DNA of 64,000 nucleotides from Sander lucioperca (lineage: Eukaryota > Chordata > Actinopteri > Perciformes > Percidae), in contig NC_050173.1 of the NCBI RefSeq assembly GCF_008315115.2, positions 19,663,792 to 19,727,791 on the forward strand, given 5' to 3'. The notes under the pieces are model-generated. The model searched no databases and was not told where the DNA came from. It saw only the letters and a program-made list of their open reading frames with translations. Made by a program: the position numbers and the translations under genes. Each line of letters starts with the position of its first letter. The stretch's first letter is position 1. This document shows positions 37,426 through 50,455 of this stretch, in pieces.

Positions 37426-37522
37426 CGTGTTTCTGTGTATAAGTGGTGATAATATCGGAGCTATCAGTGCTATTGATCAAAGGGACGGGTTGGTATGGTA
37501 GGGTGCTAAAGCCAACTTAATG

Positions 37523-37525
<3 letters not shown>

Positions 37526-37570
<45 letters not shown>
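37526..37570 (+). repeat. (CA)n microsatellite
   Basis: About 22 CA units, 105 bp after the TG array and complementary to it. Confidence 0.95.
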
Positions 37571-38162
37571 CTACCATCAGGCCCTGTTTCAACCCATTCA
37601 ATCACATTCGGCTCAATCCCATTCACCACTGGATAAGGTTCACACAGCGATCCCCAGAGAGAAAACCACCTGTCCTGCAGTCTTATGCATGGTGATTCTA
37701 TTCAGGAACATTTTGCCACCAATCACCACCTGCCGTTACTCCACACTGATGACTTCACTCTTTCACTGGCAAACTGAGAGGGCAACTTTCAGTCAAAGTG
37801 ATAATGTTGATGCTAGCTTAACTGTTGTGACTGTGATACACTGGGGATGATATTGGTAAAAGCCTGGCAACTGCAGTATTGGTTTTGTGAAAAGTAATGT
37901 TTTTAATGCCTCACTAATGTACCACTGATGAGTCACAGGACATTGAAGAATCACTGCAATAATTAAAATTGGTCGATCAGAGGACAATGCCTAAGAGACT
38001 GTCAATACTTGCATACTTTAATTAATCAGTTAGACAATAATCATACGTACAGGGGAACACTCATTGGCTGTAATGGAAGATGCAATGGATTTGTGCAAGG
38101 ATAATTTCTTATTGAGTTCTCATTGAACTATTACAGTAAATGGAGAGTGGAGTTTTTAACTA
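37571..38162. other. intron 3 sequence without recognised content
   Basis: Nothing recognised. Confidence 0.45.
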
Positions 38163-38170
38163 GTTCTGTA

Positions 38171-38439
38171 GGTTACACTTCACTTGAAGGTATCTACATA
38201 AGAGTCACATGACACTGTCATGAACGTGTCATAAAACATTATAAACAAGTCATAAATGTTTATGACATAACGCTTCTTTTAGTAAGTGTCATTGGGTTTT
38301 TCTCATGACAAGTTATGGTTAGGGTTAGGGTTAGAGTTAGGGTTAGGGTTCATGTGTCATGACTGTGTCATGACAGTGTCAGGTGTTCATGACAGTGTCA
38401 TGTCACTCTTATGTAGATACCTTCAAGTAAAGGGTTACT
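38171..38439. mobile_element. hAT-type MITE with internal TTAGGG-like repeats
   Basis: Inverted arms share ACTTGAAGGTATCTACATAA and GACACTGTCATGAAC. GTTCTGTA flanks both sides (38163-38170 and 38440-38447), an exact 8-bp duplication typical of hAT. The interior (38317-38350) holds five GGTTAG/AGGGTT-type units, one with a G-to-A change. Further partial palindromes of TGTCATGA type fill the rest. Confidence 0.85.
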
Positions 38440-38447
38440 GTTCTGTA

Positions 38448-38712
38448 TAATATATATAATGTTAATTAGCAGGTCCAATTTTGTTTGTATCTTGTGTTTT
38501 ACCAGGACGCACATACACACTAGTACAGTGATGACGTAATACACAGTCCTGCCTTCTACAGAGGTTGGTAATAGTGGCTGGCAGTAATGCACTTTAAAAA
38601 GTAGCAATGTTTCAAAAGAGAAGAAGAGGACGGCAAGCAAATGCAAAGACTCAGGTTTTAAATCTCTTTAAAAAAGTTTTAGGAGGTACATTTAATGTGT
38701 GTTAGACCTTAA

Positions 38713-38778
<66 letters not shown>

Positions 38779-40004
38779 ATCTTAAAAAATAAAGATTTAC
38801 AGATTTACTTACTTAAGCATCCTCTGAAAACCATTACTCATAAAACAGTAGCAAAAAAATAATGACAGAACGTGCGTCTTAGAAAGGTCTTGGAAAGTTT
38901 CAGACTAGTTTAAGTTTCAGACTTTGGTGACACAGTTACAGCATCATGATTTAATGTGTGTCTCAGTGGGAACATTAAAGCTATATGCGAAGTGTAGTCA
39001 GTTCTGTGAAAGCACAGGAAAAGAAAAACATTCTCAGTCTGACTGCACATTAAAACTCAATTAACTTAACAAACATTTAAAGTCACATTTTCCTTTTACA
39101 CACTTGTTTACCATAACTTTTATTCAGATAATACCAGCAGGCCATGTTTCCCACTGTCAGATTCATATTTATTAATGTGGATGAGAAGCTTGAAGCTGCA
39201 TGTACACCAGTTGACAGTAATGTATGTATCCAATAAAGTAGCACAACCAGTGCCGCAAATCTTAAGCCAATACAGGATCAAACAGGGACATGTTAATGAT
39301 GGTTTCTCACTGGACCAAAGAAAAATAGCCCTATATGTGATTTTTGGTTTTTGGACTACGGCATAAATTCCTGCCACACAAAACTGCTGTAATGTGACTG
39401 GTTTCTTTTCCGTAATGTATTATTGTAAATGTCTCTTTATTTATGTTATGTTACGTGTGCCTCTACCTGATATGAGGTGTGTAGACAGCACAGGGTTAGA
39501 TTGCATCCAAATTCTGCATGTGTGTGACTTTGTGACTAGATACAGTAGATAGATATTGCACAGAGAAAAGGGATATTTGAGATTAACAGTGGCATACGAC
39601 CCAAATACTTTTTCGAGCCTCTGTGCTTGGAAACACATTACTGACCTTGTTATCTTGTCAGCTGGCCTGTGAACCATTTTGGCCTGTGCTTGAAAAAAAC
39701 ACAGCATAAGGCAAGTGATTTATAGTTACCCAAAACTCTTGACAGGATTACTAATCTAACACATACTGTATCATACAGTGGTATCGCTACTTTGGATCTT
39801 CACATATTGTGGGATTAACACTTCTGTTTTCTGGCGTTTTAGTAGCCTAGGAAGAGGAATTTCACAGCTAGATAGAGGGTCATCTAGGTCACCTGTGTAG
39901 TGGAAGAAGCTCTAAATATCCTACAGCAACTAGATTGCAATGTGCACAGTGCCTTCCAGACCACTACTCCTTTTGTGGGTATTTCAACAAAGGCTTCCGC
40001 TGGT
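38448..40004. other. intron 3 sequence with (AT)n array
   Basis: A long (AT)n array lies at 38716-38776. Otherwise nothing recognised. Confidence 0.6.
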
Positions 40005-40348
40005 CAGTGGTGGAAGAAGTAGCCTACTCAGATCTTTTACTTCAGTAAAATTACTAATACCACACTGTAAAAATACTCTATTACAAGTAAACGTCCTGAA
40101 TTGAAAATGTTAATTAAGTAAAAGTTTGTAAGTGTCATCAGGAAAATGTACTTAAAGTATTAAAAGTGACACTCAAAAATCCTCATATTTTAGAAACTGG
40201 AAACAAAACAGTTCTGTGTTTAATCATCTAATCATTTCAGCTGTTTTTGTAGGCCTATATTTTGTTGGGTAGTTTAATTTATAATACAACATCGTATTTT
40301 ATAAACGACATGTGTTTTGTGTGCAAAAATCTTAATTTGTAAAGTAAC

Positions 40349-41451
40349 TAGGGTTAGGTATCATACAAAAGATTTTGATACAGGTACCGATACCAATACT
40401 GTGACTTCGATACTGGTTCTTAAAGCAGCCATATTATGCTCATTTTCAGGTTCATAATTGTATTTTAAGGTTGTACCAGAATAGGTTTACATGGTTTAAT
40501 TTTCAAAAAACACCATATTTGTGTTGTACTGCAGTGCTCTCTCTCACTGCTGCAGATCCTCTTTTCACCTGGTCTCTGTTTTAGCTACAGAGTGAGACCT
40601 CTTTTCTTCTTCTTCTTCTTCTTCTGTACTATCTTTGATTGCACTGCACATGCCCAGTAGCTCAGATGTAGATCATGTCAGCTAGCTAGCTCCATAGACA
40701 GTAAAAGAAAGGCTGTTTCTACAACTTTGGTCAGTTACAAGGCAGGATTAGCTGGGAGACTTCTAAATGAGGGCGCACATGTAAGTAGTTCTTTTGTAGA
40801 TTATGGTGAACTTGTGTGTGTTGTAGCAGTGCTTTGCTATTGAGAACGAGGTAGCATGCTAGCGTTAGCATGCTAGCGTTAGCCATAGCGTTAGCATGCT
40901 AACGCTACGAGCTAATGGTTGCGGTTAGCCTGCTCGTTTCGGCTTGTGACGTCACAAGCCGTGCTGATTTTGAACAGCTCACCCAGAGACTGAAGGCAGG
41001 ACACATTCAGAAACCGTATCTCACTCTAAACAGCATGGGTGGATTTTTTTCAAAGTTTGTATGTGTGTGGAAGCACCAGAGACACAACATAACACCCCAA
41101 ATCCCAGAAAAAGTGATTTTTTCATAATATGGGCACTTTAAGTGATACTTTTTTCAATGCCAATTTTATAAAATCCATTTTAACAAAACAAAATTACAAC
41201 ATTAGGGCACAAATCGTTTTATTTATTTTTCAGCTCCTATGTGAGCCCCTTCTCTGTGCGTAACATAGGGTTTTACCTGCCTGCCTCTGTGACGTGTAAC
41301 GTTAGACAGCCAATGACAAGCATGATTAGATCCTGGTAGAAGCATGCTGCGTGCTTATTGGCTTACTGATGCTGATGAGATTTACTCCTTAGGTATTGAA
41401 CCATTGAAGCATTTTTCGATACTCGATACTATAGAGCTGTACCCAGCCCTA
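40349..41451. mobile_element. second hAT-type element, inside the first
   Basis: Ends TAGGGTTAGGTATC at 40349 and GTACCCAGCCCTA at 41451, with GATAC/GTATC motifs just inside on each side. Flanks AAAGTAAC (40341-40348) and AAATTAAC (41452-41459) fit an 8-bp duplication with one change. Its own DNA is 40349-40423 and 41138-41451. Confidence 0.8.
40424..41137. mobile_element. TTAA-flanked element, innermost of the nest
   Basis: TTAA lies at 40420-40423 and 41138-41141. The ends are AGCAGCCATATTATG and CATAATATGGGCACT, inverted copies with few differences. The TTAA target is that of piggyBac or Kolobok superfamilies. The interior has a CTT array (40605-40625), and a palindromic array of AGCATGCTAGCGTT units (40850-40910). 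No transposase. Confidence 0.85.
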
Positions 41452-41647
41452 AAATTAACTAGTAACTAAAGCTGTCAGAAGAATGTAGTGGAGTAAAAAG
41501 TACAATATTTCTCTCTGAAATGTAGCGGAGTATAATAGAAAGTGGCATGAAAAGAAAAGACTCAAGTAAAGTACAACTACCTCAAATTTGTTCTTAATAC
41601 AGTACTTGAGTAAATGTACTTAGTTACATTCCACCACTGCCACTGGT

Positions 41648-43990
41648 GGTGGTGTGTTTACAGAAGGCAGGCAGGGAATTTGTTTCCCACCCAACTGACC
41701 AGTATTATATCTCTTTGCTGAGGCTTTTATTCATTTACAACATGTTTATTTCAATCATTATGAAGTCTAGTCGTATCATTTCAGTGTGTAAGGATTACAA
41801 AAACAAATGGCGCACTGGAATTAGTTATTATGCAGATCTTTTAAAACTTACAGAGACCTGTACACAAGGCAGAATACTGCGGAAGCGCGGCGGCGGACGT
41901 AAACTGAACGCATTAAAGTTCATTGTTGTCTCCATCAGTGTGCATCTGCCGCACAGACATCCTACTTGTCACCAGCTGCAGAGCAGGCCACCCCAGACAC
42001 AGAGCCTCTCTGTCAGCTGCGATTGAAACAAAGCTCTGGTGGCCGCCTCCTCCTCCATACACTGTTGTGTCTCCACAGCTCTGTATTCCACCTTGTAACA
42101 GTACCAGCAAATATCTGATTCCAGCATTATATCAGGCTACTAGTTTCTTCCAAAAACACTGATATTGTCAGCTTTTTCCTATTGCTAGTGAGGAAACCGT
42201 AAGGCAAACAGATTGTTTAAGACCCTGAGTTTGGAGACTCCCATTTGACTGTCGTTGGTAACAGGCCTTCAAAGCATGTTTCTAAAACGGCACTCATACT
42301 GGAGTAAAGGTATTTATCTCTCTCCTCTGGCTTTCACTTTTAAAAAAAAATTACAACTTGATTTATTTATCTGTGATATTTCCCAGTCAGTACTGAAAAA
42401 GAAAAGCAACAATAGGAATAAAAGTGTAGTGCTGTCTTTTTAAACTTCAGTGATTTTTACCAGTTGTAAGATATAAATTGCCCTCCATGTTTTTGCATGT
42501 GATTAAATACAGACATGAAGTGCCTCATGCATTTCCATTTCCATTTAGGCAATTGGCTGACACTTTTATCTAGAGCGGCTTACATTAGGAGAAAAGTAAG
42601 TGTACATTAGTGCAAGGGACAAGAAAGACAACACCAAAGCATAGAAACATGAATAAAATTAGTTAGTGTAAAAACAAAAGAGTGCTCAAAATATCTTGCA
42701 TATTGCTTATTAAGATTTTATTATATTATATATATTATTTATTTTATATGTATACCTGTATGACTATATAACATATATGTATAACAACAAACTAGTTTCA
42801 AGTGTTTCTGAGGGCCATTTGGTTACAAAGACACACTACCATCTTTCAGTAACTACTGGGCTACATGAAGTATGCAATTTTAGCATGAATTACACACACT
42901 ATATTGGAATGCACTTAGGCACATACCTCCAACATACCCAAATATATTCTGGGGAGACAGGACCAAATGCCTCACTTGTAGACGTGAATCTGCATCCTGC
43001 TAAATGTCAGCTTGTAATTGAGTGATCGGGAGGGGTGCTCCAGATCTCAGCAGGAGTACGACTACACTGTAGTTTCACTTTGTATTTACAATGCTTTCCA
43101 TGTAAACTATATGTTTTAATTCTTGAAACTAACATATCGCAAATATATTTTAAAGCTTCGCTAATGATGAGTCTGGCATGGAATATTTTCCTTTCCTTGT
43201 GACGCTTCTGACTAAAAATCATGTTTGTGTGAGTGGGAGATAGAATGAAGTGTTGGCTTTGCTGTGATAGTATCAGGAGTAGGAGAATGGGAGCTATTAT
43301 GTAAACAGGAATATTTGACTAATTTCTTTGCTCTAATTATAGCTGCACAATCTAGCAGCTACCACATCCAATGTCACTGATGTTAAGAAAAACCTTTAAT
43401 GTTTGAATAATGATAGCCTTTCAATAACTAATCTTAAAATCAATTCAACCAGCCCTATATTCCACTCAAACCTTCATACTCCTGCTATGGTTTGAAGTTG
43501 ACCACATGCACAGCATTAGTGGTTCTATCTAAGTGGTGCTTCACATCAATGACACTGTGAGAAACAAACAGCCATTATTGTTCAGTCAAAGTATACTTGA
43601 ATGCCTGTTTTCTCTCTTATTAAGCATCTATTACAAAATGTAACGTGTAGAGGCACACTACATTCAAACATACATTGTTGAACTCAATCCAGTGGTATCC
43701 AAGTTGCTATGTAATGAGTCAAGTCACAGATGGAGATGATGCATAGCTACTACCCAAACAGCAACTGGTACCAGCTGATAAGACGGATTGGAGAGGGGAT
43801 CAAGGGAGATTATTTATGTCAGAGGAAATGAGGTGCACTCATTTGATATTAATGCAAGATCTTTAAGAGGTTTAGCATTCAGTTTGATGTGTGTATTAAT
43901 AGATATTATCCTCCTGTTTTGATCCTGACTCACATTGACCCAGCACATTAATTGCTAAAAGAGGCAACCGAGCACCCACATGCATTAAAC
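41648..43990. other. intron 3 sequence, little recognised
   Basis: A GC-richer patch at 41875-42060 has no identifiable coding. CATTTCCATTTCCATTTAGG at 42532 with GAGCGGCTTACATTAGG after it looks like a degenerate copy of a common fish dispersed repeat (low confidence). Confidence 0.35.
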
Positions 43991-43991
43991 C

Positions 43992-44069
<78 letters not shown>
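43991..44069 (+). repeat. (CA)n microsatellite
   Basis: About 39 CA units. Confidence 0.95.
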
Positions 44070-44073
<4 letters not shown>

Positions 44074-45272
44074 GTATGACTGTCCTCGCTGTAGGGTCGT
44101 CTTCTAGTGTGTCTTCAGATGGCTGTACAGGCCCATCCGTGGTGCAGTGTGAGCAGGGAAAAGTGGAGGTGGTGAGCGGTGAAGGAGCCTTTTTCTCTTT
44201 TTCCTTGCGGTGCTGTCGCTTTGTCTCTGCGACACGGTTGAGTTCCATTTCCTGGCGCACAGCTCCTTCCTGCACAGCTGTCTTCCAGCAGTGCCTGTCC
44301 AAAGCGATGTGCTCCACACACACGCACACATTCACTCAATGACTACTGCTGACCAATTGCCGTTGGCCATTGTAAATGAATGATTACATCTAGCATTAAA
44401 GTCCAAACTGTTTGAATTTAACTAATCAGACCACAGAGGAACACATTGCTCACAGTCATTGATATGACTTGTACAGCTTTTTTTTTAATCTACATTGATT
44501 TAAAAGTCTCTTCTAACTTTCGGCTCTATATCTTAATCCGCTGCAGTGACTTCACAGGCCTCTTTAATGTCACTTCACACCATTCCAGATAAGAGTTGTA
44601 TGGAAATTAAAAATTGATGAGTGTGAATAACGAAGATGATGAATTAAAATAGATAGTGAGGACACTTCCCAGTCATGGAAGTCTCTTGTGGTACAACATT
44701 GAGTGGCTGCTATTAAATGTTAATAGCAATATCATGGACATTGTACTTGTGGCAGTGGCAGTGGACAAGTGTAGTCAAAAACACATTTATCATGGTATGG
44801 ACTGAACTATCTCAGTGTTTTATGAGTGTTAACAAAAGGTTTGTGGAACCCATTTTATATTAACAGTACAGGTGGTGCCCTAATAAACAATTAAAAAAGA
44901 ATGTTTTATTTGGTCCACAAGACAGTTGTTGATGAGTGGCATCTGTCTGACTAATTTTGCTGAATAGAACTTGCCTCTTTCTAAATGGTTCTCGAGGAGG
45001 AGTCAAACGTGAATAAGTGTGAAAATGCTGGTCCCCTCAAGTATCATGTAAAAACACACATACACTCAAAAATAATGAGTTGTTAGCATGCGCACATGTA
45101 TGCACACACATAAACACGGCAACTTAGCTCCATGTGGTCTGTGAGGTTTTATAGCCGAGCCAGGGAGGCAGACTTCACTCCATCAATGTGTTGGTCCCTG
45201 GTGAGCAGAGGGCAGAGAAGGTGCCAAATGTTCACAGCCTGAGTAATGGGCTCTTAAAGCTCTATTCTTTCC
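44070..45272. other. intron 3 sequence without recognised content
   Basis: Overlapping frames of 74-116 codons at 43985-44342 on both strands depend on the neighbouring CA array and have no motif. Confidence 0.45.
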
Positions 45273-45273
45273 C

Positions 45274-45343
<70 letters not shown>
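45273..45343 (+). repeat. (TG)n microsatellite
   Basis: About 35 TG units. Confidence 0.95.
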
Positions 45344-45344
<1 letters not shown>

Positions 45345-47943
45345 CATTGAATTCAGTGCAGGGGAATATTTTGCACACCAATGACGATTTAGTGAAGTTA
45401 GTTGGAGAAATACTGATGATGGTGTGATGCTTAAATGTTTCCTAATTTGTGCGTAGGCCTTTCTTTCTCACGATTACTCTGCAGTTATTAATTCTCCAAA
45501 ATGAAAGGGTATAGAAAAGTATTTGCAGGAAGTGTTCCTCATTTTCCAGCTAATAATGTATGTGTGGCAAAGAAAAGGATTCCAGTTCTCTTTGTCACCA
45601 GCTCTATGGGAGCTCCTTTTAGCAGGTGAGAGCAGTTAATGAGAGACTGCACAGAATGGTAACGCTGCTGCACATGGCCCTGACAGATACAAAGGGTTAT
45701 AATAATGTACCAGCTTCAGAAAGAACATCGGACACAATGAGCTTGCACAAAAAATTAGAACTAAGTATAAAAGTATTTGATGCAGAGAAACCACAAACAT
45801 GCACAGAGCAAAAGATGGACATAATACAGTAACTGGTTATTATGAAACATGCAGATGTGTTGAGCAGTTCAAGCTCAGTGTTCTTCCTCAAATGGAGGAG
45901 GACCGTAGGAAAAGATGCAGCAAAACAGGAGTAGACAATAACATATCAATAATTGTATAACTTTATACAATGAACATCTCTTACATTAAAGAAATAACAT
46001 ATTTTCGGATTATAAGTTTATTAAAAACAAGGAATTGTCAGGAAGAGGGAGAGCAGCCAATCTAAACTATACAAAAAAAACAAAAACAAATGATAGTCGA
46101 CAATGACAAAACGTTACAGGATACAGCACAGGTGAAGTTCCTCATTCAGCCCATCTGGAGCCGTAGACCCAGATAAAAAGCCCATTTAGCTTCTGCCCTC
46201 CAGAGAACTTGGTTGTGGTCTCCACTCCTTGTGGGAGGCTTGATTGACTGTGTGGAATTTGTATTCTGTGAACAAGTGTCAAGAAGTCAGAGGAGATGAA
46301 GAATCTCTCCCATTGAGACAGCTTTTTGCATTCAATAAGGCCTGTTCCCATTTTGCTATATTTCACAGACATATTGTTTCAGGCAAGGGACATAAACAAC
46401 ATAAAGCTGCCCGGGGGAGCCACAGTCACATATTTAAGTTAGAACATTTTCCACTTTTGGGATTCATACACTGCTTTAGTTTGTTGGAAAGAGGGCAGAC
46501 AAAGCCATGTCCACACAGAGGAGCTAACTTGTCTAATGGGAAGTGCTGTAGCGCTATTTTGTAGTGGGAGACTTGATTTGATCACAGCAGTGTATGGGGT
46601 TGGTGTAACATTTAAGAGTTACAGTGGGTTTCTCTCTGAAAACATCATGTAATTTGCCACACGTGCTAGAAGCTCTACTAACAGACTTTCTGTTTTTCTC
46701 AAATACGCCTGTGTTGTAGGCATTCACACACAGTCTCAGTGATGTGTCCCTACACTTCTTAATTAAAACAGAAGATTATTAAAACATTTAAAAGATTCAT
46801 GAGTTAAATTTAGCATTACTACAGTTTGTCCTGTCTTGGCACAGTAGAGGCACATACTCACGCAAACACAACCACCCACAGGGCTTCACAGAAACACAAA
46901 TTTCTCTATGGCCCTTCTGTTTTGTCCTGTTTACTTGTCGATAAAAACAAAAGACCGGACCAAGCTGGACTGATTTCCCCTGCCTCTGTTAGGAAGGAGC
47001 ACACACACATGCACACACAATGACCCTTACTCTGGGCTGGTCTAACAAAGCGTCCAGCAGCAACAAGCAAACACCAGAAAATAGCTTTCACTTGTTGTTT
47101 CTCAGTATCTGGAGATCTGTTCCCTGGAAAGGCCTGTCTCTGGCTGTCAAAACAGAGACACACAAACACAGACACACACACACTCACACACATCCAAATA
47201 GATATTCACTGACACACAGAAATGACAGATGCACATTCAGTAAATGAAAAACATGCTGCCAAGGAGAAAGGGTAAGTTACTGAGGTGTAGGAAGGAGGGA
47301 AAGCAGCTGAGCAAGTAGATGACTGTATATGCACGTGTGTGTATGAATGCCCGGGTTTGTGTATGGGCGCAAGCATGCCAACATGCATGTGAATCTTGTT
47401 TACATGGCAAGTGATCTGTGTACGTGTGTGTGTGTGAGAGGGAGAAGACCACAATGGATTTGTTGACCAGCTGTAATAAATTGATTGGTTTGTTGTTTTT
47501 GAATGACAGCAACCCCAAATGTCCAGCAAGGACACTGGCTGGCTCTCAGCTTCCCTCATTATTTTTGTGTTCCAAGTTTCCTCTCATTGCTTTTCCTCCA
47601 CTGATCTCATGGGTTGCCTAAATTATGTGACAGCTCCGTGCTGTTTTGATTATCATCCAAGGTTTTCTTTACTAACTTTGCTATTTATAACTTTTAAAAC
47701 ACCATGTTCAGTTTTTAATATGTATTTGTAACTGCATGCCATACACATGCATATCCTCACAGGAATACAAAAAATAGGAGTAAATATGTTTCTGTTTGAA
47801 TCTACTAAGGATTCCCAAATATTGTTCTTTTCTTTATGGAATACTAAAGTACATTTTCAAAAGTAGTTAGCATAATTATACATCAATTTTAGGCTTAAAC
47901 TTGTGGAGAGAAACACACCTATCCATAAAAATAAAAGCATGTG

Positions 47944-47944
<1 letters not shown>
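45344..47944. other. intron 3 sequence without recognised content
   Basis: Includes CTTTTAGCAG|GTGAGAG at 45616-45632, a weaker acceptor-donor juxtaposition than that in intron 2. No genes or element borders seen. Confidence 0.4.

Positions 47945-48017
<73 letters not shown>
47945..48017 (+). repeat. (CA)n microsatellite
   Basis: About 36 units, starting GCGCGCACAC. Confidence 0.95.
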
Positions 48018-48021
<4 letters not shown>

Positions 48022-50446
48022 GTGAGTAAAATCTCAAAGTTGCCTCAGGCACTTTGTGGCCTTTGTTGACGTAAATTACCTCAGTTCTTGATTAAACAAA
48101 ACGTCAAAGTGTCTAAGCTCTTAAGTTGCCTGGCGCTTACACATCCATACACCGACATAAACAGTTACACATACACGCATACACACAAAATGAAGTGACA
48201 CACACACACACACAAATTCCCAATTACTCATTGGTTTGCTGGTTAATGATTTGACTTTGGATGAGAGGGAATTAAATGGTTGACTAAGCAGACTTTTGAG
48301 AGGTGTTCAGCCTCCACAACTTTTCCTCGTTTTCATCCTCCTCCTCCTTTCTTTCCTATCCTACCTTCTACATTCTATCCTCCGCTCTGCATAGTAATGA
48401 CTTTGAATTGAGCTGTTCATTCAGCCAAGCACAGATAAGTGCAGAATAGCGAGATGAACACAATAGAGAAATAAAAGAAAATAAAAGAAGGAAGCCGGAA
48501 AAACGGTGATGGAGCTTTTGGGTGGAGCCGAAAAATGGTTTTGTTCCCTCTCTTTGTAACCCTTTCTATCTCTTATACCTTGACGGGCAAGGAGATGAGA
48601 GTATCGGCTGGACAAAAAGAAGTAAAGGCTTCTGCATGCAGTCAGCCAAATCCTCAGTAGATATGCAGTATTTCGAGTTTAAAACTATGAAATGAGCTTA
48701 AGGGGGATATTAGGTTTTAACGCTGCCGAAAGGTTTTAAAAGGCAAGATGGTGTGCGGGTGGTCGTGTGTATGTTCGCTCCCTGTGTGCATGCAGATTGA
48801 TGCATTTGTGCTTTTTGTACTTCAAATCCTGAGCCAGGACCACAGGCATTTTGGAAACAGTATAGGGAAGGACGAATATGCAATAGAGAGCACAAGATAT
48901 AAAGGAGGAATTAAGAGATTTGACAGGGAAAGAGAAAAGAGAGATGAGTTTTGGAGAGAATATCTGAGAAAAGTACCAACAACTCCAACGTTTGGCGCTA
49001 GCCTCAGTGGTTAAAAGAATATTTTAGTTTTGAGTACATTTTTAACCACTTTTTCTTCTTTCAGATGCTTGTTTTATGTGTTAGCATGCACTTTGAAGGT
49101 ATTTTAAACTGTGAATGTATATTAGCTCAACTGCAGCTCTGAGGGCACTGCGCCTTATAGCCTTGTCTTAAGTTTTGGTCAAAAGTGCACCGTAAACCGG
49201 AAATTAATTGAATATTAATAAAATGTATTTGTTTATACATTTTAGTGGAGTTACACCAGTTGTCTGTCTATTGGAATGTTTTCCTGCACTTGAGTAGAGT
49301 TGCCATTTGATCTCACAAAGATCCATGAACTTAGGAAACCTAACCTCACCATTGGACATATATTCAAACTGCATGCAGAGACATAAGAAATTCATTCATT
49401 AGTTTATCTGACTTTGGGTATGCAGGGAAAAATAAATAAAATCCCACAAAACTAAGCTATCCCATATGCTCATGAACATGAATTTGATGATTAAAATCCT
49501 TTGGAGCCACTCAGTTGTCTGTCGACATGACAAATTGTTTCCCTTCTCTGAATGTGACATGGCCAGCATGAACCCTGTATTAACTAGAAATGTAACTTTT
49601 GTAATGGCTGGTGACATATTTACAGAACTGTGTGAGTGAGCAGCATGGTTGCCCTTGAGCAAGTCACTTTAGGACCTGTGCACCTGCAGAGACTAGAAGC
49701 TGCAGTTAAAGTATACTGAAGTCTCCCTGATGAGTCATGTGGAGCTGTGTGAATTTAAAGCAGGGTGCTAATAGAAAAAGTGTGTGTGTTTGTGCGCTCA
49801 GTTAACCTTTCCTGGATAAATAAAGATTAAAAATGAAAGTGGGGGAAAGGCACAGAGGAGATAGAAGCACTGCTCACCCCATGTCCCCCCGCCATAGTAG
49901 AAGTTCAGTAGTTCTGAGCTTAGTGTAAACTCTTGACCATCTCCTCCTTTTTAGATAGCCTATCTTCAGGGGTACATGCCTGGGTCGCTGAGGAGTCAGC
50001 TCAAAGCAGACTGTCTAAGGCTAAGCAGAGCTTTTTCTCCCCACACTCATCCACTGCCCTGCCCACTTCATGTCTTATCTAGAATAACACATGGCTGTGT
50101 AGTGTCTAGCTCTCGTCTAGTTACCTGCTAGGCTTTTAAATATGCTTCTCCCAAATGGTTTGTGCTGACTGTTTTGTGGATATGTGGGTATAAGAAAGCA
50201 TGGGGAACAGGGTGGTGGTGGTGTGTATGTTTGTTTCAGAGGAGCACAGAGGTGAAAATAGTTCAGGGACTGTGGTGAGGTGGATTAGCGGGTGGTTAGA
50301 GGTTCTCCCCATCATGTGCCAGGTCAAGTGAAGGAAGAGACACTGAGTGGGAGGAGGAAAGAGGAAAGAGAATGAAAAGAAAGGAGTTGAAAGAAGGGGT
50401 TGTGTTAAACAGTGCATTTTCTGTTTACAGTACTTTGTCGGTACGA
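48018..50446. other. intron 3 sequence, one possible repeat remnant
   Basis: GTTGCCCTTGAGCAAGTCAC near 49647 and CCTTTCCTGGATAAATAAAG near 49807 resemble ends of a fish dispersed repeat but are degenerate. Nothing else recognised. Confidence 0.35.
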
Positions 50447-50455
50447 TAGGTTTCT

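Larger units (their letters stand above)
40005..41639. mobile_element. hAT-type non-autonomous element, outermost of a nest of three
   Basis: CAGTGGTGGAAGAAGTA at 40005 and TTACATTCCACCACTG ending at 41639 are its ends, with the ACTTCAGTAAAATTACTAAT and CTTGAGTAAATGTACTTAG subterminal text typical of a common fish family. CCGCTGGT (39997-40004) and CCACTGGT (41640-41647) are an 8-bp duplication with one change. Its own sequence is 40005-40348 and 41452-41639. Confidence 0.88.

Noticed and set aside
38317..38350. Interstitial telomere or ancient chromosome fusion
   Set aside because: The units lie inside a MITE with its own ends and target duplication, so fusion is not needed.
41875..42060. 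GC-rich patch as a possible unannotated exon or retrocopy
   Set aside because: No splice-bounded frame and no recognised protein.
43985..44342. Cluster of overlapping 74-116 codon frames on both strands
   Set aside because: Partly driven by the CA array; no motif, splice context or family resemblance.
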